DNA of 9,964 nt, taken from assembly GCA_031261865.1 (NCBI GenBank), contig JAISIV010000122.1, positions 1 through 9,964 on the forward strand, in the 5' to 3' direction. The stretch's first letter is position 1; every line of letters starts with the position of its first letter. The stretch comes from Lactobacillaceae bacterium. Its GTDB lineage: Bacteria > Bacillota > Bacilli > Lactobacillales > Lactobacillaceae. The notes beneath the pieces were generated by a model, which saw only the letters and a program-made list of their open reading frames with translations, was not told the DNA's origin and ran no database searches. Of this stretch, positions 1-5,127 are shown in pieces. Both the position numbers and the translations under genes were made by a program.

Positions 1-28
1 CCAAGGACCAGAAATGGTTCTTTTTGTT

Positions 29-40
29 TACACTAAAATT
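29..40 (+). promoter_or_regulatory. Putative -10 box of a leaderless promoter for the DUF6933-like gene
   Basis: TACACT at 29-34 is followed by six bases and then ATG at 41. That spacing would place transcription start on the A of the start codon. No convincing -35 hexamer is visible 17 bases upstream, and the window begins too close to judge further. The call relies on the same spacing recurring before other genes here. Confidence 0.45.
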
Positions 41-604
41 ATGATTATTAACGTTACGAAAAGGGCCGCTAAAATCCTCCCAAAAGAATGGTTACTAGAT
101 GACCAGGCTAAAGAACCAAGGCATAATTTTTCGGACTGGCACTTGAATTCCTATTGGTTTGACAATGGAACTAGACCATTATTTATGCTCACAAATAATG
201 TAACTTTTCTGACCACTAGCTTTTATAACAAAGCTAATATGTCTGAAACTGATTTTCAACTAGGAATCCTTAATTCAATTTCGGCAGAATTAATGAATTC
301 CATGTTGCCGCTTGGTATTGAAGAAGCAATTAAGTCAGCCAATAAATATGGTGATTACGCCAAATTACCAATTAGATTCGTCGCTAAGACTGATCGTAAA
401 GTTATGGGGCATATGAAAATGAACGCCGATATTGTATGGATGGCAATTAATCAACAAGGTGAAAAAATCAATAAACGAGAAGTTTTACAGCCTGAACTCG
501 AAGTTTTTCAACATATCAACAGAATGATTACGCACAATTTAGAAGGAAAGGACTATATAAAACCTTACGAAGAAACCCGTAAGTTATTAAGAGAGTTGCG
601 ATAA
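41..604 (+). CDS. DUF6933-like protein of unknown function
   Basis: A 187-residue protein, probably cytoplasmic: I see no signal peptide or membrane segment. It opens with MIINVTKRAAKIL, and has a Trp-rich stretch (SDWHLNSYWF), a TRPLFMLTN strand and a later DRKVMGHM motif. These resemble the DUF6933 family, whose members start with a similar M-I-(I/N)-x-TKK segment and have a conserved short strand ending in Asn and an F-x-x-L helix. The role of that family is not known. I chose the ATG at 41 and not the in-frame ATG at 14, because the homology-like segment begins here and a -10 box sits exactly six bases upstream. No Shine-Dalgarno is present. The gene appears monocistronic: only a weak AT-only hairpin follows. 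Family assignment is from memory of the pattern, so moderate. Confidence 0.6.
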   Translation: MIINVTKRAAKILPKEWLLDDQAKEPRHNFSDWHLNSYWFDNGTRPLFMLTNNVTFLTTSFYNKANMSETDFQLGILNSISAELMNSMLPLGIEEAIKSANKYGDYAKLPIRFVAKTDRKVMGHMKMNADIVWMAINQQGEKINKREVLQPELEVFQHINRMITHNLEGKDYIKPYEETRKLLRELR

Positions 605-622
605 TTGTCCACCAAAAATTAC

Positions 623-640
623 AAAAATTAACTAATTTTT
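623..640 (+). terminator. Weak AT-only hairpin, possible terminator
   Basis: AAAAATTA and TAATTTTT form an 8-bp inverted repeat with two bases between, so the real loop must open several A-T pairs. It ends in five T. It lies 18 bases after the stop of the upstream gene. Without any G-C pair it would be a poor terminator. Confidence 0.25.
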
Positions 641-657
641 AACCTATTTCAAAGATT

Positions 658-697
658 ACAGTTAGATGTCAGAAACGCCGACCTCAAGATTAACTGT
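658..697. repeat. Inverted repeat ACAGTTA / TAACTGT
   Basis: A perfect 7-bp inverted repeat (658-664 and 691-697) with a 26-base spacer, in the gap before the CAP-domain gene. The half-site motif TTACAG recurs at 656-661 and 713-718, and CTGTAA at 705-710, so the gap carries a cluster of related half-sites. It could bind a regulator or fold in RNA; the sequence alone does not decide. Confidence 0.4.
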
Positions 698-711
698 GAA
701 GCCTCTGTAAA
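695..711 (+). promoter_or_regulatory. WalR-like box upstream of the CAP-domain gene
   Basis: TGTGAA, five bases (GCCTC), then TGTAAA. The WalR (YycF/VicR) consensus in Firmicutes is TGTWAH-N5-TGTWAH; only the fourth base deviates (G for W). The box lies 45-61 bases before the ATG at 756, a suitable place for activation if transcription starts at or near the ATG. WalR regulons contain secreted cell wall proteins, which fits the gene downstream. A second palindrome, CTGTAA-AA-TTACAG (705-718), overlaps it and may be the true operator instead. Confidence 0.5.
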
Positions 712-744
712 ATTACAGTAATAAAGCCCAATTATGATTGTTTT

Positions 745-755
745 CATATTAAGTT
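745..755 (+). promoter_or_regulatory. Possible -10 region (CATATT) next to the CAP-domain start
   Basis: CATATT at 745-750 ends five bases before ATG 756 and matches TATAAT at four of six positions. No Shine-Dalgarno exists between it and the ATG. It is weaker than the other leaderless promoters in this window and might depend on an activator bound at the 695-718 sites. Confidence 0.3.
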
Positions 756-1349
756 ATGAAAAATAATCAAGTGTTCCAAAAAATTAATAAATCATTTCTC
801 AGTTTAGTTGCAGCCTCATCAGTTTTTACCGGTATGTTGTTGGTCGACAATTCTAAAACTCTTGTCACAGCTGAAACTACAAAAAAGCAAACTGCTGATT
901 CCGATTTCTTCAACAAAGTTACTGAACAAATTAAAGAAGCTGTTGTTAGTGACAAGATTCAAGACGCAATTAACAAAAAAACTGAATCTCAAAACGCAGC
1001 AACTGAAGAGAATACTGTAAGTGGCGCTGGCATCTTCCAGTCAACACTTGATTCTCTAAATAGTCTCCGCGCTCAACGAGGTTTAGCTCCTCTTACCTGG
1101 GACGCCAATTTAGCCGGTGCCGCTTATTCCCGTGCGGCATTAACTGCTACATCTGGAATCCCTGCTAATCATTATTCAACTGAAGGTGAAGTTATCGCCA
1201 TTGGTTATGGCCTAGGCGATGATGTTATCTATGCTTGGTTGACTGATCGCAATATGAATTACGGTCACTTCATGTGGGAATTAAATTCTAGTTACACTCA
1301 CGTCGGTTTCGGTTTAGTTGATGGTGTAATCGTAGGACACGCTTATTAA
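756..1349 (+). CDS. Secreted CAP-domain (SCP/PR-1-like) protein
   Basis: A 197-residue exported protein. Residues 1-39 form a signal peptide: basic start (KNNQ..KINK), hydrophobic core about 15-30 and a likely cut after VTA39. Residues 40-90 are a polar, Lys/Glu/Gln-rich linker. Residues 95-197 form a CAP domain: LDSLNSLRAQRGLAPLTWDANLAGAA (98-123) is the typical first helix and loop, followed by H139, E143/E145, and NYGHFMWELNSSYTHVGFGLVDGVIVGHAY (168-197), matching the GH-x-x-ILnpsfthvGvG end of the family. Bacterial CAP proteins are surface or secreted; their activity is mostly unknown. There is no LysM, LPXTG or other wall anchor, so it may be released. ATG 756 gives the complete signal peptide. 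It is followed by its own terminator, and a WalR-like box lies upstream, suggesting envelope-stress or growth control. Confidence 0.85.
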   Translation: MKNNQVFQKINKSFLSLVAASSVFTGMLLVDNSKTLVTAETTKKQTADSDFFNKVTEQIKEAVVSDKIQDAINKKTESQNAATEENTVSGAGIFQSTLDSLNSLRAQRGLAPLTWDANLAGAAYSRAALTATSGIPANHYSTEGEVIAIGYGLGDDVIYAWLTDRNMNYGHFMWELNSSYTHVGFGLVDGVIVGHAY

Positions 1350-1359
1350 TATCAATTCG

Positions 1360-1386
1360 GAATCGCTTCGGCGATTCTTTTATTTT
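1360..1386 (+). terminator. Intrinsic terminator with UUCG loop
   Basis: GAATCGC (1360-1366), loop TTCG, GCGATTC (1371-1377), then a T-rich tract. A 7-bp perfect stem on a stable tetraloop, 10 bases after the CAP-domain gene's stop. The T tract runs directly into the promoter region of the next gene. Confidence 0.9.
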
Positions 1387-1402
1387 GTCTTCAAATCGTG
1401 CC

Positions 1403-1414
1403 TATAATCAAGGT
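1403..1414 (+). promoter_or_regulatory. Leaderless promoter -10 box for the UPF0173 hydrolase operon
   Basis: A consensus TATAAT (1403-1408) stands exactly six bases before ATG 1415. A TG two bases before the box (TGccTATAAT) resembles but does not exactly fit an extended -10. The -35 position falls in the terminator's T tract (TTATTT around 1380-1385) and is poor. No Shine-Dalgarno can fit between TATAAT and the ATG. Confidence 0.7.
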
Positions 1415-2095
1415 ATGAAATTTAATTATTACGGACAATCTACATTTGTCATCACAACTGAAAATGGCACAAAACTTTTATTCGATCCATTTTTTACTTC
1501 GAATCCGTTAACTAAAACTGACCCTAATTCAATTGAGGCGGATTACATTTTAGTGTCGCATGCGCACAACGACCACGCCGAAGACCTCCCATTGATTGCC
1601 AAAAACACAAACGCTCAAATTATTGGAATGGTTGAATTAACTGATTTTTATATGCTGCAAGGTTTGAATGTTCACGCTATGAATATTGGGGGACAATTCG
1701 AGTTTCCTTTTGGAACTGTGAAATTAACTCATGCCCAACACAGTTCATCAATGTTTATCAATGGACTCCCAGTTTATATGGGGGAGCCAGTTGGGTTCTT
1801 ATTAGATATTGACGGCAAGCGTATTTATTATTCCGGAGACACCAGCAATTTCGGAGACATGGAGCTTTTCGGAAAAGAAAAACCTATTGACTTAGCAATC
1901 CTTCCTATTGGTGATAACTTTACAATGGGACCACATGCGGCCTCCAGTGCTGCAAAACGCTTAAATACTAAAAGCGTTATTCCCGTTCACTACAATACTT
2001 ATCCACTCATTGAACAAGATCCGTATGCTTTTGCAAAAATGTTACCGGATGGGGTAGTTACTGTTGTTGAACCTGATACTGAAGTTGAAATATGA
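1415..2095 (+). CDS. UPF0173 family metal-dependent hydrolase (metallo-beta-lactamase fold)
   Basis: A 226-residue cytoplasmic enzyme of the metallo-beta-lactamase superfamily, the UPF0173 group that includes B. subtilis YtkL, at the usual length for the group. The metal site is visible: H49-x-H51-x-D53-H54 (SHAHNDHAED), H106 (THAQHSSS), D142 (YYSGDTSNFGDM) and H192 (IPVHYNTYP). The start of the fold, MKFNYYGQSTFVI, follows ATG 1415 directly. An in-frame TTG at 1385 would add ten residues but would put TATAAT inside the gene, so I reject it. The substrate is unknown for the family. It overlaps the next gene by four bases (ATGA), so the two are probably translated together. Confidence 0.9.
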   Translation: MKFNYYGQSTFVITTENGTKLLFDPFFTSNPLTKTDPNSIEADYILVSHAHNDHAEDLPLIAKNTNAQIIGMVELTDFYMLQGLNVHAMNIGGQFEFPFGTVKLTHAQHSSSMFINGLPVYMGEPVGFLLDIDGKRIYYSGDTSNFGDMELFGKEKPIDLAILPIGDNFTMGPHAASSAAKRLNTKSVIPVHYNTYPLIEQDPYAFAKMLPDGVVTVVEPDTEVEI

Positions 2096-3090
2096 GAAAG
2101 TACCTAAGTTTTAAACCCCTATCAAGGCGGGATTTCTGGTTTTCTCAAATTGGATTCGCTTTTTTTGCAGTATTCCTATTATTGGTTTATCGATTTTCAA
2201 AAGATAATTTTTTCGTTGCCACTATTTTAGGGCTGATCTATTCATTCGAAATGATCCTAGTCTTAAGAAGACTCTACGATACTGGTCTTAAAACGGGAAG
2301 AATAATTTGGTTTTTCGTTGTGACAATATTTGTGGGCCTCATCGTTTTCTTCGGCTTGTGGATGTCTACGGCGTTGCCGGAATGGTATGCGTTTCCTACA
2401 AGTTCGAAGTATTTAGAGTTCCTGCTGTCTCCAGCGGTTTACTTTTTTGGATTTTTGATCGTTTTCGTGCCACTTTTGACTTACAAACACGATTCCTTAA
2501 ACAAAGAGGCAATTTACGAAGGTGAGCATTATCCAGGATTTAGTTTGGCTTTAGGGATGTCGATAAGTCTCGTATTCTTATTTTTATTATCAATCTCGCA
2601 TACAAACACATACTTCTTTGAAAATCATGATAAGTTTTCAACCAGAGTTCAAGTAGTGTTGATACGCAACAGCGACCGATTTTCTGATCACGTTCGCAAT
2701 GACGGTGGTAACACTTTGAATATCGACGAAACTACTAAGATGGTCAGCGTTGTAGGACATGATGAAATTTTTCCCTCACCAAAATTTGAACTCCATTTTG
2801 AGAAAACAAATATTTCTTTGATAGCAACGCCTAAGGCAAATTACATTTACGGAACGGTAAATGGGAATCGAGTTGAATACCTCATTGACAAAAAATTTAA
2901 AATTCACGCAATGGATAATCAGACAAAGTCTGCAGGCTTTCAAGAGACAGCTCAACAGTGGGTTACATATGTTGTTAAAAAAGGAAATTATCGCGCGGTT
3001 CCGGATTACTTTTCACCCTTAAGATGGCTTGACTACGTATTGCTGGTTCCTAACAGTCGCGAATATAGAAATCCAGCATTTGGAAATTAA
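2092..3090 (+). CDS. DUF805-type membrane protein with a C-terminal outer domain
   Basis: A 332-residue integral membrane protein. The first half has DUF805 hallmarks: SRRDFWFSQ (11-19) before the first helix and RRLYDTGLKTGR (59-70) in the loop before the third. Predicted helices are at about 16-34, 39-57, 70-90, 110-130 and 150-168. With the Arg-rich start inside, residues 170-332 would lie outside the membrane: a mixed strand-rich region with repeated short polar stretches and no motif I recognise. Typical DUF805 proteins are little more than the helices, so this tail is an addition. The ATG overlaps the upstream stop codon (ATGA) and there is no clear Shine-Dalgarno, so initiation probably depends on translational coupling. 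The function of DUF805 is not established. Confidence 0.75.
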   Translation: MRKYLSFKPLSRRDFWFSQIGFAFFAVFLLLVYRFSKDNFFVATILGLIYSFEMILVLRRLYDTGLKTGRIIWFFVVTIFVGLIVFFGLWMSTALPEWYAFPTSSKYLEFLLSPAVYFFGFLIVFVPLLTYKHDSLNKEAIYEGEHYPGFSLALGMSISLVFLFLLSISHTNTYFFENHDKFSTRVQVVLIRNSDRFSDHVRNDGGNTLNIDETTKMVSVVGHDEIFPSPKFELHFEKTNISLIATPKANYIYGTVNGNRVEYLIDKKFKIHAMDNQTKSAGFQETAQQWVTYVVKKGNYRAVPDYFSPLRWLDYVLLVPNSREYRNPAFGN

Positions 3091-3363
3091 ATGGCAAAAT
3101 TAGACAAATACGACACAATTAAAATATTTTCGAAACCAGTTCAGCAAGATAATAACGGTAATTATTTGGTTTCACCCGAAGCAAAACAAGTTATCTACAG
3201 AATCGGAAAACACACCAAAGGTAAATTGACTAAACCGGGTCAATTGTTTTTGACTGAAACGAATCAAATGATGGTGGTTGTCGACACAGAAGAACTTAAA
3301 TTCAAAGACCGACATGAATTCACGCCGATGCAGAGATTCCTGAACGAATCCATCCGCCTTTAG
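3091..3363 (+). CDS. Small protein of unknown function (90 residues)
   Basis: A 90-residue, charged, probably cytoplasmic protein (many Lys, Asp, Glu; no membrane helix or signal peptide). I do not recognise a family. The sequence suggests short beta strands (TIKIFSKPV, KQVIYRIGK, QLFLTET, MMVVVDTEEL) and a short terminal helix. Its ATG follows the TAA of the DUF805 gene with no gap; only a minimal GGA (3081-3083) precedes it, so it is likely translated by coupling. It is the last gene of the run that starts at 1415. Unbroken length, neighbour-like codon use and exact abutment support it being real. Confidence 0.7.
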   Translation: MAKLDKYDTIKIFSKPVQQDNNGNYLVSPEAKQVIYRIGKHTKGKLTKPGQLFLTETNQMMVVVDTEELKFKDRHEFTPMQRFLNESIRL

Positions 3364-3396
3364 TGAGTCGACGTCCTAGAACTTTTGAAACCGCTC

Positions 3397-3412
3397 TTGT
3401 AAGCGCTTACAT
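3397..3412. promoter_or_regulatory. cre site (CcpA operator) overlapping the -35 box
   Basis: TTGTAAGCGCTTACAT contains the perfect 14-bp palindrome TGTAAGCGCTTACA (3398-3411) and matches the catabolite-responsive-element consensus WTGNAANCGNWNNCAW at every fixed position. Because it covers the -35 hexamer, CcpA-HPr(Ser-P) binding should block polymerase and repress the gene on preferred sugars. The site is read directly; regulation is inferred from knowledge of CcpA in Firmicutes. Confidence 0.8.
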
Positions 3413-3425
3413 AATTCACTATAAT
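3397..3425 (+). promoter_or_regulatory. Strong sigma-70-type promoter of the glycosyltransferase gene
   Basis: -35 TTGTAA (3397-3402), 17-base spacer, -10 TATAAT (3420-3425). Nine bases separate TATAAT from ATG 3435, so the transcript would be leaderless or have a leader of only two or three bases. This is the best -35/-10 pair in the window among coding genes. Confidence 0.85.
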
Positions 3426-3434
3426 AAATTAAAT

Positions 3435-4391
3435 ATGACAAAATACGTAATCCACGCACAATCACATACTCAAATGACATCGGGAAAAGCCAGAGAAGAC
3501 TTAGATGTTGTCGCAGAAGAACTTGGTTATCAAGTTCTAGAAGAATCTCAATTCGACGACTGGAAAAACCAAATTCGTCCTGACGATATTGTTTTATTTC
3601 CATTTCCTAATAAGAAAGGATCTGAAGCCGGCGATCTGTTCATGATTAAAACCATTCTTTCTTTCAGCGCCAAAATTATTACTCTCGCTTACAACGTTGA
3701 TTATCTAAGATACCCAGATGCCGATCGCGCTTCAATTATTGAAGCTTTAGAGAACTCGCACGTCGTTATTTCAATGACTGAAAAAATGGCTGAGCAACTA
3801 AAACAAGATGGCGTCACTACGCCACCGATTACGACCCTCGGTTTATTCGACTATCTTCTAGATAAAACCAAGAAAACGCCGGCCAACTACAAAAAGGAAA
3901 TCATTTTTGCTGGAAGCCCTTATAAAGTTCCATATGCCGCTAACTGGACAAACAAAACCCCCCTTAAGGTTTATTCAAGAAGAGAAGAATTTCCGGAACC
4001 AAATAACGGTAATCTGTCGTATGGTGGTTACTTCCCGCCAGAACAATTACCATTCGAAATTAAGGATGGTTTCGGATTAATCTTTGATGCGGATTCAGAT
4101 ACCGGAACTTTCGCAGAATACCAAACTATGAACACCCCTCATAAGGCTAGCCTATTCTTGAACGCCGGCGTACCAATTTTGGTGAACCGTAGGGCTGCCG
4201 TTGCGAATATCATTCTTGGTCTTCAAGCAGGGATAGCGATTGATTCTGTCGACGATATTGATGATGTAATCAAGTCTCTTTCAAAAGAAGAATATGACTT
4301 CATGGCAAAGAACGCCTTGATGGCTAGCCCCTTAATAGCTAATGGTTACTTCTATAGAAAAGCTATTATTAGTGCTGAAACACTTATTTAA
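3435..4391 (+). CDS. Gtf3-like glycosyltransferase
   Basis: A 318-residue cytoplasmic glycosyltransferase of the GT-B type, resembling the Gtf3/nucleotide-sugar-synthetase-like and galactofuranosyltransferase-like proteins of lactic acid bacteria and streptococci. Characteristic segments are the early acidic-hydrophobic DDIVLFPFPN, the YNVDYLRY region, HVVISMTEKM, GFGLIFDADSD (212-222) and NTPHKASLFLNAGVPILV (233-250); the last two correspond to the donor-sugar pocket with Glu227 in FAEYQ nearby. Such enzymes add a sugar to a glycoprotein, glycan or glycolipid; the acceptor cannot be read here. An in-frame GTG at 3363 overlaps the previous stop but would put both promoter and cre inside the gene, so ATG 3435 is preferred. 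No other sugar gene is adjacent, so it is a stand-alone unit under probable CcpA control. Confidence 0.75.
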   Translation: MTKYVIHAQSHTQMTSGKAREDLDVVAEELGYQVLEESQFDDWKNQIRPDDIVLFPFPNKKGSEAGDLFMIKTILSFSAKIITLAYNVDYLRYPDADRASIIEALENSHVVISMTEKMAEQLKQDGVTTPPITTLGLFDYLLDKTKKTPANYKKEIIFAGSPYKVPYAANWTNKTPLKVYSRREEFPEPNNGNLSYGGYFPPEQLPFEIKDGFGLIFDADSDTGTFAEYQTMNTPHKASLFLNAGVPILVNRRAAVANIILGLQAGIAIDSVDDIDDVIKSLSKEEYDFMAKNALMASPLIANGYFYRKAIISAETLI

Positions 4392-4434
4392 GTTCAAGTG
4401 AACTATAATCAAGTGTCAAGAGCAACATTTCAAG
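4391..4434 (+). promoter_or_regulatory. Promoter with repeats before the small membrane protein
   Basis: TATAAT (4404-4409) lies 44 bases before ATG 4454. A good -35 is lacking (CACTTA at 4381-4386). Instead AGTTCA-AG-TGAACT (4391-4404) forms a palindrome abutting the -10, CAAGTG is directly repeated on both sides of it (4395-4400, 4410-4415), and TCAAG occurs four times (4394, 4409, 4416, 4430) at about 7- and 15-base steps. A weak -35 plus repeats is typical of regulator-dependent promoters, but the regulator is unknown. Confidence 0.5.
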
Positions 4435-4442
4435 ATTGCTCT
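4419..4442 (+). promoter_or_regulatory. Leader hairpin just before a Shine-Dalgarno
   Basis: AGAGCAA (4419-4425) and TTGCTCT (4436-4442) form a perfect 7-bp stem with a 10-base loop. It ends two bases before GGAGA (4445-4449), the ribosome binding site for ATG 4454. It could influence ribosome access or stabilise the mRNA end. There is no T tract, so it is not a terminator. Confidence 0.45.
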
Positions 4443-4453
4443 ATGGAGACAAA

Positions 4454-4648
4454 ATGAATTATCTTTTTGGAATTTTATTATTAGTAGCGGGGATTTGGGA
4501 AATTTACGCAGTGCTGTCCGGATTTCGCAAGTTCAGTGATGCGGCAAAGTCAAGCAATAATTCTATGAGATCAGGTGCTTTTGTCATGAGCTTTGTCTTT
4601 GGCATTATTTTTATTCTTTTCGGAATTTCAGCTTTCTTTATCAAATAA
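4454..4648 (+). CDS. Small two-helix membrane protein of unknown function
   Basis: A 64-residue protein with two hydrophobic helices (about 2-21, YLFGILLLVAGIWEIYAVL; and about 45-63, FVMSFVFGIIFILFGISAFF) joined by a polar, positively charged loop (FRKFSDAAKSSNNSMRS). The family is not recognised; it is not a known toxin type I can name. Start choice: GGAGA at 4445-4449 sits five bases before ATG 4454, a canonical Shine-Dalgarno; an upstream in-frame TTG at 4436 lies inside the leader hairpin. It is preceded by its own promoter and followed by a strong terminator, so it is a single-gene unit, unusual here in having a true leader and ribosome binding site. Confidence 0.8.
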   Translation: MNYLFGILLLVAGIWEIYAVLSGFRKFSDAAKSSNNSMRSGAFVMSFVFGIIFILFGISAFFIK

Positions 4649-4650
4649 CA

Positions 4651-4689
4651 AAAATGTCGTAACCTCCACAGAAGTTACGACATTTTTTT
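4651..4689. terminator. Bidirectional intrinsic terminator
   Basis: A perfect 13-bp stem (AAAATGTCGTAAC at 4651-4663 with GTTACGACATTTT at 4674-4686) and a 10-base loop, followed by T on both strands (seven T on +, five on -). It serves both the + strand small membrane protein and the - strand acetyltransferase, which converge here. The acetyltransferase's last codons and its TAA (4675-4677) lie inside one arm of the stem. Confidence 0.95.
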
Positions 4690-5115
4690 ACTCATTCTAA
4701 TGTGTTCGATCCCGGCGTCCATAAAGGTTTCACCGCTACCGACATATCCAAGTTTTTCATAGAAACCACGTGCGGTTAATTGAGCGTCTAAAACGATTTC
4801 ATTGAATCGCTCAATTTCAGCTAGTCTTTCGATCTCATAAAATATATCGCGAGCAAGCCCCTGGCCTCTATAATCAACTAACGTAGCTACACGACCAACA
4901 TGTAAAATTCCATGTTCCACATATACCCGTGCCGTAGAAACTGGTTTCCAGTCATCTTCGAAGCTTACAAAGTGCCAAGAAACTGGGTCTAAATCATCCA
5001 ATTCATCAGCTTCAGACACACCTTGTTCTTCCATGAAAACTTTAAAACGGATCACGCGGGACTGTTCAGCCAGCCACGAGTCGCCATATTGGTGTGCGAT
5101 TCTCTGTAATGTCAT
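4675..5115 (-). CDS. GNAT family N-acetyltransferase (ElaA/YjcF-like)
   Basis: A 146-residue cytoplasmic acyltransferase using acetyl-CoA. Motifs: VIRFKVFMEEQGVSEADELDDLD (21-43), the signature of the ElaA/YjcF subgroup (R-x-x-VFv-EQgv-x-x-x-x-ElD); VGRVATLVDYRGQGLARDIF (73-92) with the pyrophosphate-binding R-x-x-G-x-G/A loop at 83-88; LDAQLTARGFYEKLGY (109-124), the usual acetyl-CoA-side strand and helix; and MDAGIEHIRM near the end. The substrate is unknown. The start ATG (5113-5115) has a perfect TATAAT six bases upstream on the minus strand and no Shine-Dalgarno, so a leaderless mRNA is expected. The gene is divergent from the ferredoxin reductase gene across 11 bp, and its 3' end is inside a terminator stem. 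Family confidence is high, reaction unknown. Confidence 0.9.
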   Translation of the reverse strand: MTLQRIAHQYGDSWLAEQSRVIRFKVFMEEQGVSEADELDDLDPVSWHFVSFEDDWKPVSTARVYVEHGILHVGRVATLVDYRGQGLARDIFYEIERLAEIERFNEIVLDAQLTARGFYEKLGYVGSGETFMDAGIEHIRMSKKMS

Positions 5116-5126
5116 AAACTAATTAT
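5115..5126 (+). promoter_or_regulatory. Leaderless promoter -10 box of the ferredoxin reductase gene
   Basis: TAAACT (5115-5120), six bases (AATTAT), ATG at 5127. The box includes one base of the divergent acetyltransferase start codon, and its -35 region would lie inside that gene; TGTGCG (5092-5097) is at the right distance but poor. No Shine-Dalgarno is present. Confidence 0.5.
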
Positions 5127-5127
5127 A
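5116..5127 (-). promoter_or_regulatory. Leaderless promoter -10 box of the GNAT gene
   Basis: On the minus strand TATAAT occupies 5127-5122, followed by six bases (TAGTTT) and ATG at 5115-5113. Its first base is the A of the start codon of the divergent reductase gene. TTGCTA (5148-5143) could be a -35 with a short 15-base spacer; it would lie inside the reductase gene. Confidence 0.65.

Noticed and set aside
14..40. Longer start (ATG 14) for the first gene
   Set aside because: The family-like segment begins at ATG 41, and a -10 box six bases before it would otherwise be inside the gene; no Shine-Dalgarno precedes ATG 14.
767..955. Minus-strand ORF opposite the CAP-domain gene start
   Set aside because: It is antisense to the signal peptide and linker coding region, with no start signals or recognisable protein features.
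1385..1414. TTG start ten codons upstream for the UPF0173 hydrolase
   Set aside because: It lies in the terminator's T tract, includes TATAAT in the coding region, and adds residues that family members lack.
3363..3434. GTG start overlapping the previous stop codon for the glycosyltransferase
   Set aside because: The stop-start overlap is tempting, but the stretch holds a full promoter and a perfect cre; the added residues look unlike the family N-terminus.
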